Source: Anaerozeibacter quisquiliarum (lineage in GTDB: Bacteria > Bacillota > Clostridia > Christensenellales > Aristaeellaceae). From it: DNA of 64,000 nt. The DNA lies in the NCBI GenBank assembly GCA_051162045.1, contig JBISDI010000013.1; one strand, written 5' to 3'. The position numbers and the translations under genes were made by a program. How positions within the stretch are numbered: position 1 is the stretch's first letter; each line of letters starts with the position of its first letter. The notes beneath the pieces are model-generated. The model did not search any database. It worked only from the letters and a program-made list of their open reading frames with translations, and was not told the origin of the DNA. This document shows, in pieces, positions 56,074-64,000 of the stretch.

Positions 56074-57852
56074 CTACAGTAGACCGTTTAAGCATTCGTA
56101 GGTGTCGCCCGCGCGCATCTCCTCGCCCGGCAGCAGCGCCCGGTAGCCGAGCGAACATACGCCCAGCGCCACTTCGTCGCCCTCGTTGACCAGCCGTCCG
56201 TGCTTCTGCGTAAGCTGCGCGGCCTTGAGCGTCATGAGCGGCGCGAGCGGAGCGAGCGCCGCGCAGACCGACAGCGTCCAGTCGGACTGTGCCACGACCT
56301 CGCCTTCGCGCGACGCAACGACGCGCACCACGGCCACGCCTTCCTCCTTGGGCATCGTGACCGCCAGCGAGCCCGCGCGCGGAGAAGCGCCCAGCATCGC
56401 GGGCAATGTGATCGCGCCCAGAAGCGCGCCGCGTCCGTCGCGACAGGCGATCTCGACCTTCAGCGTCTCCTTGCGCAGGCCGCGCGAGCCCAGCAGCATC
56501 GCGCCGATGTTCAGCTGTACGCCCGGCCGTACACACTGCATGTCGTCGGGCAGCGCAATGCACACGGCGATCGGCGCCCACGCCTCCTGCAGCGCGTCGT
56601 AGGCCGGACGCGCCTCGCCGCTGAACTCGACGAGCGCGTTGCCCGCAAATTTCGGTTCCATTTCAAACGGCCAGTCGATCAAAGCGGGCTTGTCCGCGAT
56701 GCGCGCCGCATACGCCTGGCGGCGCACTTTCTCGGCCTGCAAAAAGCGGGCCAGGCGCGCCGCGCGCGCCATGTCGCCCAGCGCGTTCGTACCGAACAGC
56801 GCCTCAAAGTCCCATTCATCGGGCCAGCGGCTGTCCGTCAGCCGCCATACCGGGCCACCCGGCGGCCAGTATTTTTCACCGCCCGAGAGCAGGTGCATGT
56901 CCTCGCCCTCGAGCGGGGCGGACGCGTCCACCTCGCGCGCCTCCCCGTCCCCGGCATAGGCGCAGAACCCGAGCGACGGCGCGTAGGGCAGCGCCCGGCC
57001 GTCCGACGCCGCCAGGCCGTCCACGCCCAACTGCCGAAGCAGCGGCAGGCGCGCCTCGATCTCTTCGCGGGTGATGTCGGCAGGTACGCGCACGATGCGC
57101 GTCGGGCCCGGCGGGTCAAAGGCCGCCTGCCCGAACGCCAGCTGACAGCCGACGCCCATGCGCTCGATCGACAGCCGCACGGTGTACAGCGTGTCGTCCG
57201 CCTTTTGAGGGTCGTAGGCGGTCGGGCCGGGGACGCTCAGCGCATGGCTGACCTCGGCCGCGCCCGGCCTGAGCGATTGCGCGAACTCGAAGTTGCCGAC
57301 GGCCTCGTCGGCCAGCGCCACCACGTACCGGAACTGGTAGCGTCCGGCGGCATGCGCGCGCAGCCGCACGACGGAGATAATCGCCTCGTCCTTTGCGGTC
57401 AGCTCGAAGCCCTCGAGCGTCATGCCGACGCCGGCGCGCAGCTTGACCGCGCCCAGCGGGCCAATGCGACGCTGACCGGGAGACGCCGGCTCGAACGAGA
57501 TCGACAGCCGGTTCTCGCCGGGGATCGCGGCCTCCGAGCAGTCGATCAGCAGCTTCCCCGCCTCAAACGGATATGCCCGCCCGTTCAGGACCGCCTTGCC
57601 CGCGCCCGCCATGTATTCGCATTCGAGCTGGCAGCGCTCGTCCTCGTCCGACCAGTCGAACGCCGTCTCGTAGACCCAGCGGCAGCGGTAGATCCACGCC
57701 TCCGCCAGCGCGTCCAGGCCGACCGGGCGGGGCTGCAGCAGCCCCTGCCGGATCAATGCGCGGCGCACCTCGAGCGCGCCCTCGATGGGAAAGGGGTCGA
57801 ACACGCCGCCCTTCAGCGTCCAATTCTCCGATAGCGTTTTCAGATATGCCAC
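56074..57852 (-). CDS. GH2-like protein without recognisable catalytic barrel
   Basis: 592 residues, GTG start with GGAGGG upstream. The N-terminal 170 residues resemble the sugar-binding jelly roll of GH2 beta-mannosidase/galactosidase-like proteins (YLKTLSENWTLKGGVFDPFP, RWVYETAFDWSDEDERCQLE, YPFEAGKLLIDCSEAAIPGE). A mid domain follows. The central part (about 260-400) has short barrel-like pieces (GVDGLAASDGRALPYAPSLG, EKYWPPGGPVWRLTDSRWPD) but the family's catalytic glutamates in their usual context (NE and a second E in a W/G-rich strand) are not evident. The C-terminal 180 residues look like Ig-like beta domains. No signal peptide, so cytoplasmic. It may be a degenerate hydrolase or a binding protein. 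Confidence 0.65.
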   Translation of the reverse strand: MAYLKTLSENWTLKGGVFDPFPIEGALEVRRALIRQGLLQPRPVGLDALAEAWIYRCRWVYETAFDWSDEDERCQLECEYMAGAGKAVLNGRAYPFEAGKLLIDCSEAAIPGENRLSISFEPASPGQRRIGPLGAVKLRAGVGMTLEGFELTAKDEAIISVVRLRAHAAGRYQFRYVVALADEAVGNFEFAQSLRPGAAEVSHALSVPGPTAYDPQKADDTLYTVRLSIERMGVGCQLAFGQAAFDPPGPTRIVRVPADITREEIEARLPLLRQLGVDGLAASDGRALPYAPSLGFCAYAGDGEAREVDASAPLEGEDMHLLSGGEKYWPPGGPVWRLTDSRWPDEWDFEALFGTNALGDMARAARLARFLQAEKVRRQAYAARIADKPALIDWPFEMEPKFAGNALVEFSGEARPAYDALQEAWAPIAVCIALPDDMQCVRPGVQLNIGAMLLGSRGLRKETLKVEIACRDGRGALLGAITLPAMLGASPRAGSLAVTMPKEEGVAVVRVVASREGEVVAQSDWTLSVCAALAPLAPLMTLKAAQLTQKHGRLVNEGDEVALGVCSLGYRALLPGEEMRAGDTYECLNGLL

Positions 57853-57866
57853 GATGTACCCTCCGC

Positions 57867-58427
57867 TCAGATCAGTTTCATCTCTTCAAGTATGGGTTTG
57901 GCGAGCAGCAGCGCGGCCACGCTCTTCATGTCGGCGATCTCGCCGCGATAGACCATGCCGTAGAGCTCCGCAGCCGGGTAGAGCCGCACGTTCAGGAACT
58001 CGTCTTCGTCGGGGCACAGCTCGCCCTGCGTGAGCGTGGTCGCCAGGTACAGCGCGATGCGCTCGTCGCAGAAGCCGGGCGTGGTGACGACATGGGCCAG
58101 GCGCGTCCAGTGCTCGGCTGTCAGGCCGGTCTCCTCGCGCAGCTCGCGCTGCGCGGCCACGAGCGTGTCCTCGCCCTTGAAGTTCAGCTTGCCGGCCGGG
58201 ACCTCGAGCATCACCTCGCCCACGACCACCCGGTGCTGCCGGACCATCGCGATGCGGCCCGCGTCGTCCGCGGCCACCACCGCCGCCGCGCCCACATGCG
58301 CGATGGCCTCGCGGGTGGCCGTCTTCAAGTTGGGCAGGCGCACCTGCCACCGCTCGAGGTGCACCACCTTGCCGTCAAAGAGGACTTCTTTTGAGATGAT
58401 CTGCTCCGTCAGTGCCCGATCGTCCAT
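57867..58427 (-). CDS. Nudix hydrolase, ADP-ribose pyrophosphatase-like
   Basis: 186 residues; cleaves ADP-ribose or related nucleoside diphosphates. Nudix box around residues 83-106: GKLNFKGED, then AAQRELREETGL; compared with the canonical GX5EX7REUXEEXGU there is one extra residue between G and the first E. The preceding strand VVVGEVMLEVPAGKL and the KEVLFDGKVVHLERWQVRLP N-terminus are typical of ADP-ribose pyrophosphatases. ATG at 58427 is the first clear methionine; a TTG at 58451 has a GGGGAAGG nearby only downstream of it. Divergent from the small P-loop gene at 58586. Confidence 0.9.
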   Translation of the reverse strand: MDDRALTEQIISKEVLFDGKVVHLERWQVRLPNLKTATREAIAHVGAAAVVAADDAGRIAMVRQHRVVVGEVMLEVPAGKLNFKGEDTLVAAQRELREETGLTAEHWTRLAHVVTTPGFCDERIALYLATTLTQGELCPDEDEFLNVRLYPAAELYGMVYRGEIADMKSVAALLLAKPILEEMKLI

Positions 58428-58521
58428 GCCTCGCGCCGCCTTCCCCGCCAATTCTGTTTAAACTCTATATAATTCGCCGCGCGGCCGCCGCAATCCTGCT
58501 ATAGCGCGCATGTTTTTTGAA

Positions 58522-58550
58522 TTGTCAACCCCATCGAAATGATGTATAAT
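58522..58550 (+). promoter_or_regulatory. Sigma-A promoter of the small P-loop protein gene
   Basis: TTGTCA (58522-58527), 17-nt spacer, TATAAT (58545-58550), about 35 nt upstream of the ATG. Confidence 0.8.
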
Positions 58551-58585
58551 GAGGGCAGACTCAATGACAAGGGGGGTTCATCGCC

Positions 58586-59008
58586 ATGATACAGGTGGTT
58601 CTGGGCAAGAAGGGCAGCGGAAAGACCAAGCGCCTCATCGACCTGGCCAACGAGGCGCTCAAGACCGAGCACGGCGTCATCGTGTTTGTCGACGATGATG
58701 CGCGTTACATGTATGACCTCCGCCATGAAATCCGGTTTGTGAACGCGGGCGAGTTCGCATTGGGCGAGCATCGCTCGGCCGACTGGTTCTACGGGCTGCT
58801 GGGCGGCATGCTGGCGGTTAATTTTGATATTACGCGCGTCTACGTCGATGCGTTTGCCAAGCTCATCAACAACACCGACTGGCGCGAAATGGAAGCGTTG
58901 TTCAAGCGGCTGGAAGGCTTAAGCAACCAGCACAAGGCCGATCTGGTGCTGAGCGTCAGCGGCGACCCGGAGACGCTGCCCGAATTCATCACCCGGTACG
59001 CGGTATAA
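58586..59008 (+). CDS. Small P-loop protein of unknown function
   Basis: 140 residues. Starts directly with a P-loop: MIQVVLGKKGSGKTKRLIDL (Walker A GKKGSGKT, residues 7-14). VIVFVDDDARYMYDL and ADLVLSVSGDPETLP are further strands; the aspartates of VDDD or VYVDAF could serve as Walker B. The length is close to the minimum for such a fold. GGGGGG lies 10 nt upstream of the ATG. I have an impression that similar proteins are conserved in Clostridia, but no function is known to me. Its own strong promoter suggests steady expression. Confidence 0.75.
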   Translation: MIQVVLGKKGSGKTKRLIDLANEALKTEHGVIVFVDDDARYMYDLRHEIRFVNAGEFALGEHRSADWFYGLLGGMLAVNFDITRVYVDAFAKLINNTDWREMEALFKRLEGLSNQHKADLVLSVSGDPETLPEFITRYAV

Positions 59009-59016
59009 CCGCGCAG

Positions 59017-59151
59017 CCCAATTCCCCTCCTTGGAGGGGTGCCCAAGGGGCGAGGCGGTGACCCGGTTGCAGAACCCGGCGAGGCCTCACGGGTGCGGCC
59101 AAAGGGTTCGCCACCCCGACTGCGGGCATCCCTCCTTGGAGGGGAATTGGG
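59017..59151. repeat. Inverted-repeat element, family C
   Basis: 135 nt with perfect 14-nt terminal inverted repeats CCCAATTCCCCTCC (59017-59030) and GGAGGGGAATTGGG (59138-59151). Each end also contains its own small palindrome around CCCCTCCTTGGAGGGG. Similar CTCCTTGGAGGGG-type elements are familiar from gut Firmicutes genomes. It lies between the P-loop gene and thrC and has no coding capacity. Confidence 0.75.
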
Positions 59152-59196
59152 AATCCCCCAAATCCCTTCCCTTAAAGGCAAGGAGCATGTGCGCAT

Positions 59197-60690
59197 ATGT
59201 CAATAAAATACCTTTCCACCCGCGACGCATCGGTTAGATTTACCCCCGCTCAGGCCATCGTGTCGGGGCTCGCGCCGGGGGGCGGGCTGTTCGTGCCGGA
59301 GCGCATTCCGACGTTCGCGCCGGGGGCGCTCGAGGCGTTGATCGGGCTCGATTATCCATCTCGCGCGGCGCGGGTGCTCGCGCCGTGGCTGACCGGTTTC
59401 CCGGAAGAGGCGCTCGAAACCATGTGCCGGGCGGCTTACGCGCGCTTTGACAGCGCGGCGGTCGCCCCGGTCGTAGCGCTCGAGAATGGATTGTATATGC
59501 TCGAGCTGTGGCATGGCCCGACGCTGGCGTTCAAGGACATGGCGCTGCAGCTGATGCCGCATCTGCTGGCCGCGTCGGCGCGGCAAACCGGCGAGAGGCG
59601 CGAGATTTGCATCCTGGTCGCCACCTCGGGCGATACCGGCAAGGCCGCGCTCGAGGGTTTCGCCGATGTGCCCGGCGTAAAAATCTGCGTGTTCTACCCC
59701 GAAAACGGGGTATCCGAGGCGCAGCTTCTGCAAATGGTGACCCAGGCGGGCGGCAACGTGCGCGTGGTCGCCGTGCGCGGCAACTTCGACGACGCGCAGA
59801 CCGGCGTCAAGCGGATCTTCGCCGATCCCAAGTGCTCCGAGGCGCTGAACGCGCGCGGCGTGGTGCTGTCGAGCGCCAACTCGATCAACCTGGGCAGGCT
59901 CGCGCCCCAAATCGCATACTATTGCTCGGCCTATGTGGACATGGTATCTTCGGGCGCGATCGCGATGGGCGAGGCGATCGACGTCTGCGTGCCGACCGGC
60001 AATTTTGGCAACATCCTGGCCGCCGAATACGCGCGCGACATGGGCCTGCCGATCGGGCGGCTGCTCTGCGCGTCCAACGAGAACAACGTGCTCTTTGACT
60101 TCATCGAGACCGGCGTGTACGACCGAAACCGGCCGTTCCACCTGACCAGCTCGCCCTCGATGGACATCCTGATCTCGTCCAACCTCGAGCGGCTGCTGTT
60201 CGAGCTGTCGGGCCGGGACGACGCGCAGGTGCGCGCCTGGATGGCGCGGCTTGCGGCCGAGGGCCGCTACCGGCTCGTTGGCGAGCCGTTTACACGGCTT
60301 CAGGCGACCATGTCCGCTCTCTGGGCCGGGCAGGACGCGGTCGCCGGGGAGATTCGGGAAACCTGGGCGCGCGAGGGCTACCTGCTCGACCCCCACACCG
60401 CGGTGGCTATGCGCACGGCGCGCGCCTTTCGCGCGCGCGAGGGGGCCGGGCGGCCGATGCTCGTGGTGTCCACCGCCAGCCCCTACAAGTTCGGGCGCAC
60501 GGTGCTCGAGGCGCTGACCGGCCCTGTTTCGGGCACGGACGACTTCGCCTGCTGCGAGCGCCTGGCGGAGATCACCGCTCAGCAGGTGCCCGAGGCCATC
60601 GCTGCGCTGAAGTCAAAGCCGGTCTTGCACCGGGATGTCTGCGCGGCGGACGGACTGTGGCAGGCGCTCCAGCCGCTGGTGGACCGATGA
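59197..60690 (+). CDS. thrC: Threonine synthase
   Basis: Converts O-phosphohomoserine to threonine with PLP, last step of threonine synthesis. 497 residues, matching the longer E. coli/yeast-type class. Motifs: YLSTRDASVRFTPAQAIVSG and APGGGLFVPE at the start, ELWHGPTLAFKDMALQLM with the PLP lysine (about residue 110), LVATSGDTGKAALEGF with the phosphate-binding SGDTG, PENGVSEAQLLQM, and DVCVPTGNFGNILAAEYA. The ATG at 59197 has AAGGAG 11 nt upstream. No hom or thrB genes are next to it. Followed by the DUF4832-like gene after 23 nt. Confidence 0.97.
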   Translation: MSIKYLSTRDASVRFTPAQAIVSGLAPGGGLFVPERIPTFAPGALEALIGLDYPSRAARVLAPWLTGFPEEALETMCRAAYARFDSAAVAPVVALENGLYMLELWHGPTLAFKDMALQLMPHLLAASARQTGERREICILVATSGDTGKAALEGFADVPGVKICVFYPENGVSEAQLLQMVTQAGGNVRVVAVRGNFDDAQTGVKRIFADPKCSEALNARGVVLSSANSINLGRLAPQIAYYCSAYVDMVSSGAIAMGEAIDVCVPTGNFGNILAAEYARDMGLPIGRLLCASNENNVLFDFIETGVYDRNRPFHLTSSPSMDILISSNLERLLFELSGRDDAQVRAWMARLAAEGRYRLVGEPFTRLQATMSALWAGQDAVAGEIRETWAREGYLLDPHTAVAMRTARAFRAREGAGRPMLVVSTASPYKFGRTVLEALTGPVSGTDDFACCERLAEITAQQVPEAIAALKSKPVLHRDVCAADGLWQALQPLVDR

Positions 60691-60713
60691 ATCAGGCCAA
60701 GAGGGGATAGCGC

Positions 60714-62213
60714 ATGGGCGGCTCGTCGATCATCAACAAGATAAAGCTGAGCGCCCTCAGCCGGCGGATGCGCGCGACGCGCGCGCGACGGCCGCGCCGC
60801 GAGCACCGCGGCCGGATGCGCGACTTTGGCGTAAATAAAAAACGCTACCTGTTCTTCATTCCCGTCCTGCTGATTATGATCGCGCTCGCGGCCTGGGGCA
60901 AGGACCCGGGGCGCGCGGTGCATCGCTTCCGTCCGGCGGCGCTCACGCGGGTGAACCCGCTGATGGGCTGGGCGGTGGACGCCGCCACCGATCCCGACCA
61001 GGTGGAAATCGACCATTCGCTGGTGTACGCGCGGCTGACCTGGAAGGAGCTGGAACGCGAGGAGGGCGTCTTCGACTTCGAGGGCTTCGAGCGCCGCAAC
61101 CGGCTTGAACGCTGGTGGCGCGCGGGCAAGCGGGTGGTGCTGCGGTTCGTGATGGACGCGCCGGGGCCCGAGCGGCACCGGGACATCCCCGACTGGCTCT
61201 ACGAAGCCATGGGCGAGAATGCGGGCCAATACTACGAGAACGCGCTCGGGCGCGGCTTCTCGCCCAACTACGCCGACTGGCTGCTGATCGAGAGGCACAA
61301 TGCCGCGATCCGGGCGCTGGGCGCGCGCTACGACGGCCATCAGGGCGTGGCGTTCGTGGAGCTGGGCAGCCTCGGCCACAACGGCGGCTGGACCACGCAA
61401 CACGTGGACAGCGACTGGGACATGCCGCCCAGCACCGACCTCAAGACCTGGGTCGGGGCCTATACGGGCGCGTTTGAGCGCACGCCTCTGCTGGCCAGCG
61501 CGCCCTACCAGCCGGTGCGGCTGACCGGCATCGGGCTGTACAACGACCGCCTGGGCGACGAAGGCGCCACCTGGGACTGGCTGGACACGCTGGAATACGG
61601 CGGCTACGACGAGGCCGTGGGCGCCCAGCTGCGCGGCGTGGGCGCGCAGCGGCGCACCGCGCCGTCGGGCGCGCACATCCCCCGCTCGATCGACCAGCAG
61701 GTGCTGTTCGGGCGCGGCATGGGCGCGCTGCTGCGCGCACTGAGCGAGAGCCACACCACCTACGTCGGCGGCGTCAAAGCGACCGGCCTCACAGAGGCCA
61801 TGCGCAATAACATGGCGGTGGCGCTGTCGGCCATGGGCTACCGGCTGTGGGTGCGCGAGGCCGCCTGGCCCCGCGCGGTGCGCGCCGGCTACCGGCTCAA
61901 GGTGGATCTCGACGTACACAACGACGGCGCGCAGGCGTTCAGCCAACCCTGGCCGGTGGAGCTTTCACTGTTTGACGCGGGGCAAAAGGTCTACGCTCAG
62001 GAGACCGAGCTCGACGTGCGCAAGCTCGCGCCCGGCGTCACGCGCGCCGCGGCGACGATCGACCTCCCCCGCGCGCTGCCCGCCGGGCGGTACGATCTCG
62101 CGATCGCCATACTCGACCCGACGAGCGGCGAGCCCGCGGTGGAACTTGCGATGAACGCGAAGCGCATCGGGCTGCGCACGTTGCTGGGCGAGATCGAAGT
62201 GACGCCGCCATGA
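60714..62213 (+). CDS. DUF4832-like membrane-anchored protein
   Basis: 499 residues. A very basic N-terminus (about 1-42) leads into one membrane segment at about residues 44-60 (RYLFFIPVLLIMIALAAWG), so the rest is outside the cell. The extracellular part resembles DUF4832/DUF4874 proteins: a TIM-barrel with NPLMGWAVDAATDPDQVEID, LVYARLTWKELEREEGVFDF, GKRVVLRFVMDAPG, VAFVELGSLGHNGGW, then a beta domain with YRLKVDLDVHNDGAQAFSQP and LPAGRYDLAIAILDP. Such proteins are often found with polysaccharide genes and are suspected glycosidases. GGGGAT lies before the ATG. A perfect 30-bp palindrome follows 12 nt after the stop. Confidence 0.8.
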   Translation: MGGSSIINKIKLSALSRRMRATRARRPRREHRGRMRDFGVNKKRYLFFIPVLLIMIALAAWGKDPGRAVHRFRPAALTRVNPLMGWAVDAATDPDQVEIDHSLVYARLTWKELEREEGVFDFEGFERRNRLERWWRAGKRVVLRFVMDAPGPERHRDIPDWLYEAMGENAGQYYENALGRGFSPNYADWLLIERHNAAIRALGARYDGHQGVAFVELGSLGHNGGWTTQHVDSDWDMPPSTDLKTWVGAYTGAFERTPLLASAPYQPVRLTGIGLYNDRLGDEGATWDWLDTLEYGGYDEAVGAQLRGVGAQRRTAPSGAHIPRSIDQQVLFGRGMGALLRALSESHTTYVGGVKATGLTEAMRNNMAVALSAMGYRLWVREAAWPRAVRAGYRLKVDLDVHNDGAQAFSQPWPVELSLFDAGQKVYAQETELDVRKLAPGVTRAAATIDLPRALPAGRYDLAIAILDPTSGEPAVELAMNAKRIGLRTLLGEIEVTPP

Positions 62214-62225
62214 GGCGCCTGAATA

Positions 62226-62255
62226 AATCAGCGCTTACCTAGGTAAGCGCTGATT
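62226..62255. repeat. Perfect 30-bp palindrome made of two abutting family A ends
   Basis: AATCAGCGCTTACCT (62226-62240) is followed directly by its exact reverse complement AGGTAAGCGCTGATT (62241-62255). The left half has the orientation of a family A right end, the right half is the left end of the full element. It may also form a hairpin terminating the DUF4832-like transcript. Confidence 0.8.
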
Positions 62256-62404
62256 AAAGTACGCGTGCGATGGCGAGGTGATTTTTCGTTCCGGTGTGCC
62301 TGCAAAAACCGCGGGACTAGCAGCGCTAATTCAAGTGTTTTTGCAGGCGCACCGGGGCGGAAAAGCATCCGTCTCCGCGCGTGGGATTTGATCGGCGGTT
62401 ACCT
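62241..62404. repeat. Dispersed inverted-repeat element, family A copy 2 (MITE-like)
   Basis: 164 nt with ends AGGTAAGCGCTGATT (62241-62255) and GATCGGCGGTTACCT (62390-62404). Internal parts match copy 1 at 18971 in order: TGGCGAGG-TGATTTTTCGTT, the GCAAAAA...AGCAGCGCT...TTTTGCAGG palindrome, and GCGGA-AAGCA..CCGTC. Its right tip supplies the stop codon of the minus-strand gene at 62403. Confidence 0.75.
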
Positions 62405-62687
62405 AGTGAGGGAATGCTATTTCCGCCGCCACCCAAATAATAACCAGCAGTCCGATCAGGATGGACAACCATGTCAATAAAGCCCTGTCCTTGTTCTTTA
62501 TTGCCGATATGACCCCCATTACAAAGCCGATTACGCCCAAACCCGCGATGAATGGAGTTGGCAAAGGGAATCTGATCGGAACCGCTGGATCCGCAAATTT
62601 TAAGGCCATGCATACGATAAAAGTCAGCGTTAAACCAGCCGCCCACCTTCCGGCCGTTGCTTTAGGCCATAGCAGAATCTTCATCAT
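62403..62687 (-). CDS. Small membrane protein (94 aa)
   Basis: Function unknown. Three hydrophobic segments (about residues 16-30 AAGLTLTFIVCMALKF, 46-62 PFIAGLGVIGFVMGVISA, 70-90 LLTWLSILIGLLVIIWVAAE). AGAGAGGAATG lies upstream of the ATG. The last codons run into the end of the family A element and the TAG stop is formed by it, so the original 3' end may have been altered by the insertion. Stand-alone gene. Confidence 0.7.
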   Translation of the reverse strand: MMKILLWPKATAGRWAAGLTLTFIVCMALKFADPAVPIRFPLPTPFIAGLGVIGFVMGVISAIKNKDRALLTWLSILIGLLVIIWVAAEIAFPH

Positions 62688-63142
62688 TCATTCCTCTCTT
62701 TTCCTTCTCAGCAAAACGCACCCCTTGTTTGCCGCCTTTCGGCGGTCAAGGGTTTCGGGTTATCGAAAGGAACGAAGGGGCTGCGCCGCCGTTTTTGGGC
62801 ATAGCGTGTTCCGTTGCGCGAAAAGCGCTTCGGTCGGCCCGCATTCGTCACCGCATTCCAGCGCATTGAGCATCCGCTTGAGCCGCTTCAATGACTTTCA
62901 GCTCAGAATCAAACCGCTTCACAGGAGATACCTCCAGCTAACTGCCACAGTCGTGTGGCTCACGGCTGCATACTACCGCGGTCTTGTGGCGGTGTCAATA
63001 CTCCCGAAGTAGTTTTGAGTGTTAAATCGCGGAATTTTGAGCCGTATTGAGTGAAATAAACCTGATCCGGTCCGCCGAATAATTTCCGCCGGAACATGCA
63101 ATACTGGGATTCGGTATGCCAGCCAAGAGGGCGGTGCAACAT
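62688..63142. other. Gap upstream of gerA without a supported gene
   Basis: About 450 nt. Open frames here have no ribosome binding sites or family features. A forespore-type (sigma-G) promoter would be expected before a ger gene; GAATA at 63078-63082 is the only -35-like piece and its -10 partner is poor. Confidence 0.5.
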
Positions 63143-64000
63143 GTTTAAAAGGGCGAAAAAAGAACCCGACTTCTCAGAAGCGGTCGAGGCATTCAATCAG
63201 GGTCTGACCGCCTTGCCCGTCTCGGACGCGGTGGATGACAACGTGGATCTGATGAAGCGACTGTTCGAAAACGTGGACATCATGCGCTACAGGTTCGTCG
63301 CCAAGGACGGCGACCGGGCGTACGCCATCGTTTTCTCCGACGGCATGGTCGACGCGACCATCATCAACGAGCACATCCTCCAGCCGCTGATGAGCGCGCC
63401 CGCGCAGATCAGGGACAAGGACCTGATGAAGCGGCTGACGGCCGAGGTGGTGCAGATCAGCGAGGCCGAGCTGACGGGTGACTTCAAGAAGATCGTGGGC
63501 GCGGTGACCTACGGCGACACCGTGCTGTTCGCCGACGGTTGCGCCGAAGCCGCCATCCTGAACACCAAGAGCTTCGCGTTGCGCTCGATCGACGAGCCCG
63601 ACAGCGAAAAGAGCCTGCTCGGCCCGCGCGAAGGCTTTACCGAATCAATGATGCAAAACGTGTCGATGCTGCGCCGCCGGGCCCGCACCAACGACCTCAA
63701 GATCCGTCAGATGAGCTTTGGCAAGAAGACGCGTACCTCCGCCGTCATCTGCTATTTTGACAGCGTGGTCACCCGGCGCGTGCTGGACGACCTGCTCAAG
63801 CGCCTCGAGGCAATCGACATCGACGGCGTGCTGGACACCAACTACCTGGCCGAGCTGATCCGCGAGCACCGCTTTTCGCTGTTCCGGACGATCGGCTATA
63901 CCGAGCGCCCGGACACGGTCATCGGCCGCCTGCTCGAGGGGCGGGTGGCGATCGTGCTCGACGGCACGCCCATGGCGCTGACGCTGCCCTACCTGTTCGT
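63143..64000 (+). CDS. gerA: GerA-family spore germination protein, N-terminal part (cut by window edge)
   Basis: 286 codons are visible from ATG at 63143 and the frame is still open at 64000. The sequence follows the A subunit of Ger receptors: FSEAVEAFNQGL, NVDLMKRLFENVDIMRYRFV, GDTVLFADGCAEAAILNTKS, the strongly conserved RGPREGFTES-like GPREGFTESMMQNVSMLRRR (about residues 160-180), GKKTRTSAVICYFDSVV, and RHRFSLF-type EHRFSLFRTIGYTERPDTVI (about 246-266). This is the cytoplasmic/N-terminal domain; the membrane segments lie beyond the window, beginning near LALTLPYLFV. It marks the organism as belonging to a spore-forming lineage. Confidence 0.95.

Noticed and set aside
56200..57834. 544-residue plus-strand frame opposite the GH2-like gene
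   Set aside because: Composition is shadow-like and the minus-strand frame has a good ribosome binding site and recognisable beta-domain sequence.
63060..63142. Sigma-G type promoter before gerA
   Set aside because: GAATA is present at 63078 but the -10 match and spacing are too poor to report.
1..64000. tRNA, rRNA, riboswitch or integrase/attachment sites
   Set aside because: None was recognised by eye; absence is not proven without a covariance-model search.

Overview
The window looks like a chromosomal segment of a GC-rich, anaerobic, spore-forming-lineage Bacillota (Clostridia). The evidence is strong AGGAGG-type ribosome binding sites, frequent TTG/GTG starts, sigma-A promoters with 16-18 nt spacers, a cdaA-cdaR (c-di-AMP) operon, a GerA-type spore germination gene at the right edge, and a dense set of sugar ABC transporters of the kind seen in gut Clostridia. 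A Christensenellales-like gut lineage is my guess; nothing here proves it. High GC gives long spurious ORFs on the opposite strands, and these are left out.

Layout. 1-4.4 kb: small ORFs, a large acidic single-pass membrane protein with 90-nt tandem repeats, and glpK. 4.9-6.1 kb: an MFS transporter on the minus strand. 6.4-15.8 kb: cassette 1, with a sugar-binding protein, a ribose-type ABC transporter with two different permeases, an FGGY kinase, a UlaG-type lactonase, an unknown FG-GAP-like protein and a SorC regulator. 16.1-22.7 kb: cassette 2, with a xylulokinase-like kinase and a second ABC system with paired permeases. It is followed by a broken VOC-like gene start and a repeat element. 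23.1-25.3 kb (minus): eda, kdgK and a YhcH-like protein. 25.5-33.5 kb (minus): cassette 4, with a YheO/DauR-like regulator, a MalEFG-type transporter without an ATPase gene, RidA, a creatininase-family hydrolase, an enolase-superfamily enzyme, an SMP-30 lactonase and an SDR. 34.0-40.9 kb: cassette 3, with a divergent LacI regulator, an unknown TIM-barrel-like protein and a third ribose-type ABC system with paired permeases. 41.2-42.7 kb: a secreted Ig-like plus caspase-like protein. 43.0-50.3 kb: a glycan-modification cluster (rfbF, two GT2 glycosyltransferases, two radical SAM enzymes, an FkbM methyltransferase, an Fe-S aldo/keto reductase) that becomes visibly AT-richer than its surroundings. 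50.3-58.4 kb (minus): PIG-V-like mannosyltransferase, ParA-like ATPase, acidic membrane protein, cdaR, cdaA, then GNAT, GH2-like and Nudix genes. 58.5-64 kb: a small P-loop protein, thrC, a DUF4832-like protein, a small membrane protein and a partial gerA.

How it works together. Most of the window imports and breaks down carbohydrates or sugar acids. Cassettes 1 and 2 phosphorylate the imported sugar with FGGY kinases. The eda/kdgK pair would finish 2-keto-3-deoxy sugar acids. Cassette 4 carries lactonase, epimerase, hydrolase and reductase genes that could feed that branch. A consistent regulatory theme is a perfect or near-perfect stem-loop just downstream of every one of the four solute-binding-protein genes. 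Three dispersed inverted-repeat families (A, B, C) sit between transcription units. The least explained systems are the radical SAM/FkbM/AKR glycan cluster, the lactonase-containing ABC/FGGY cassette 1, and cassette 4.
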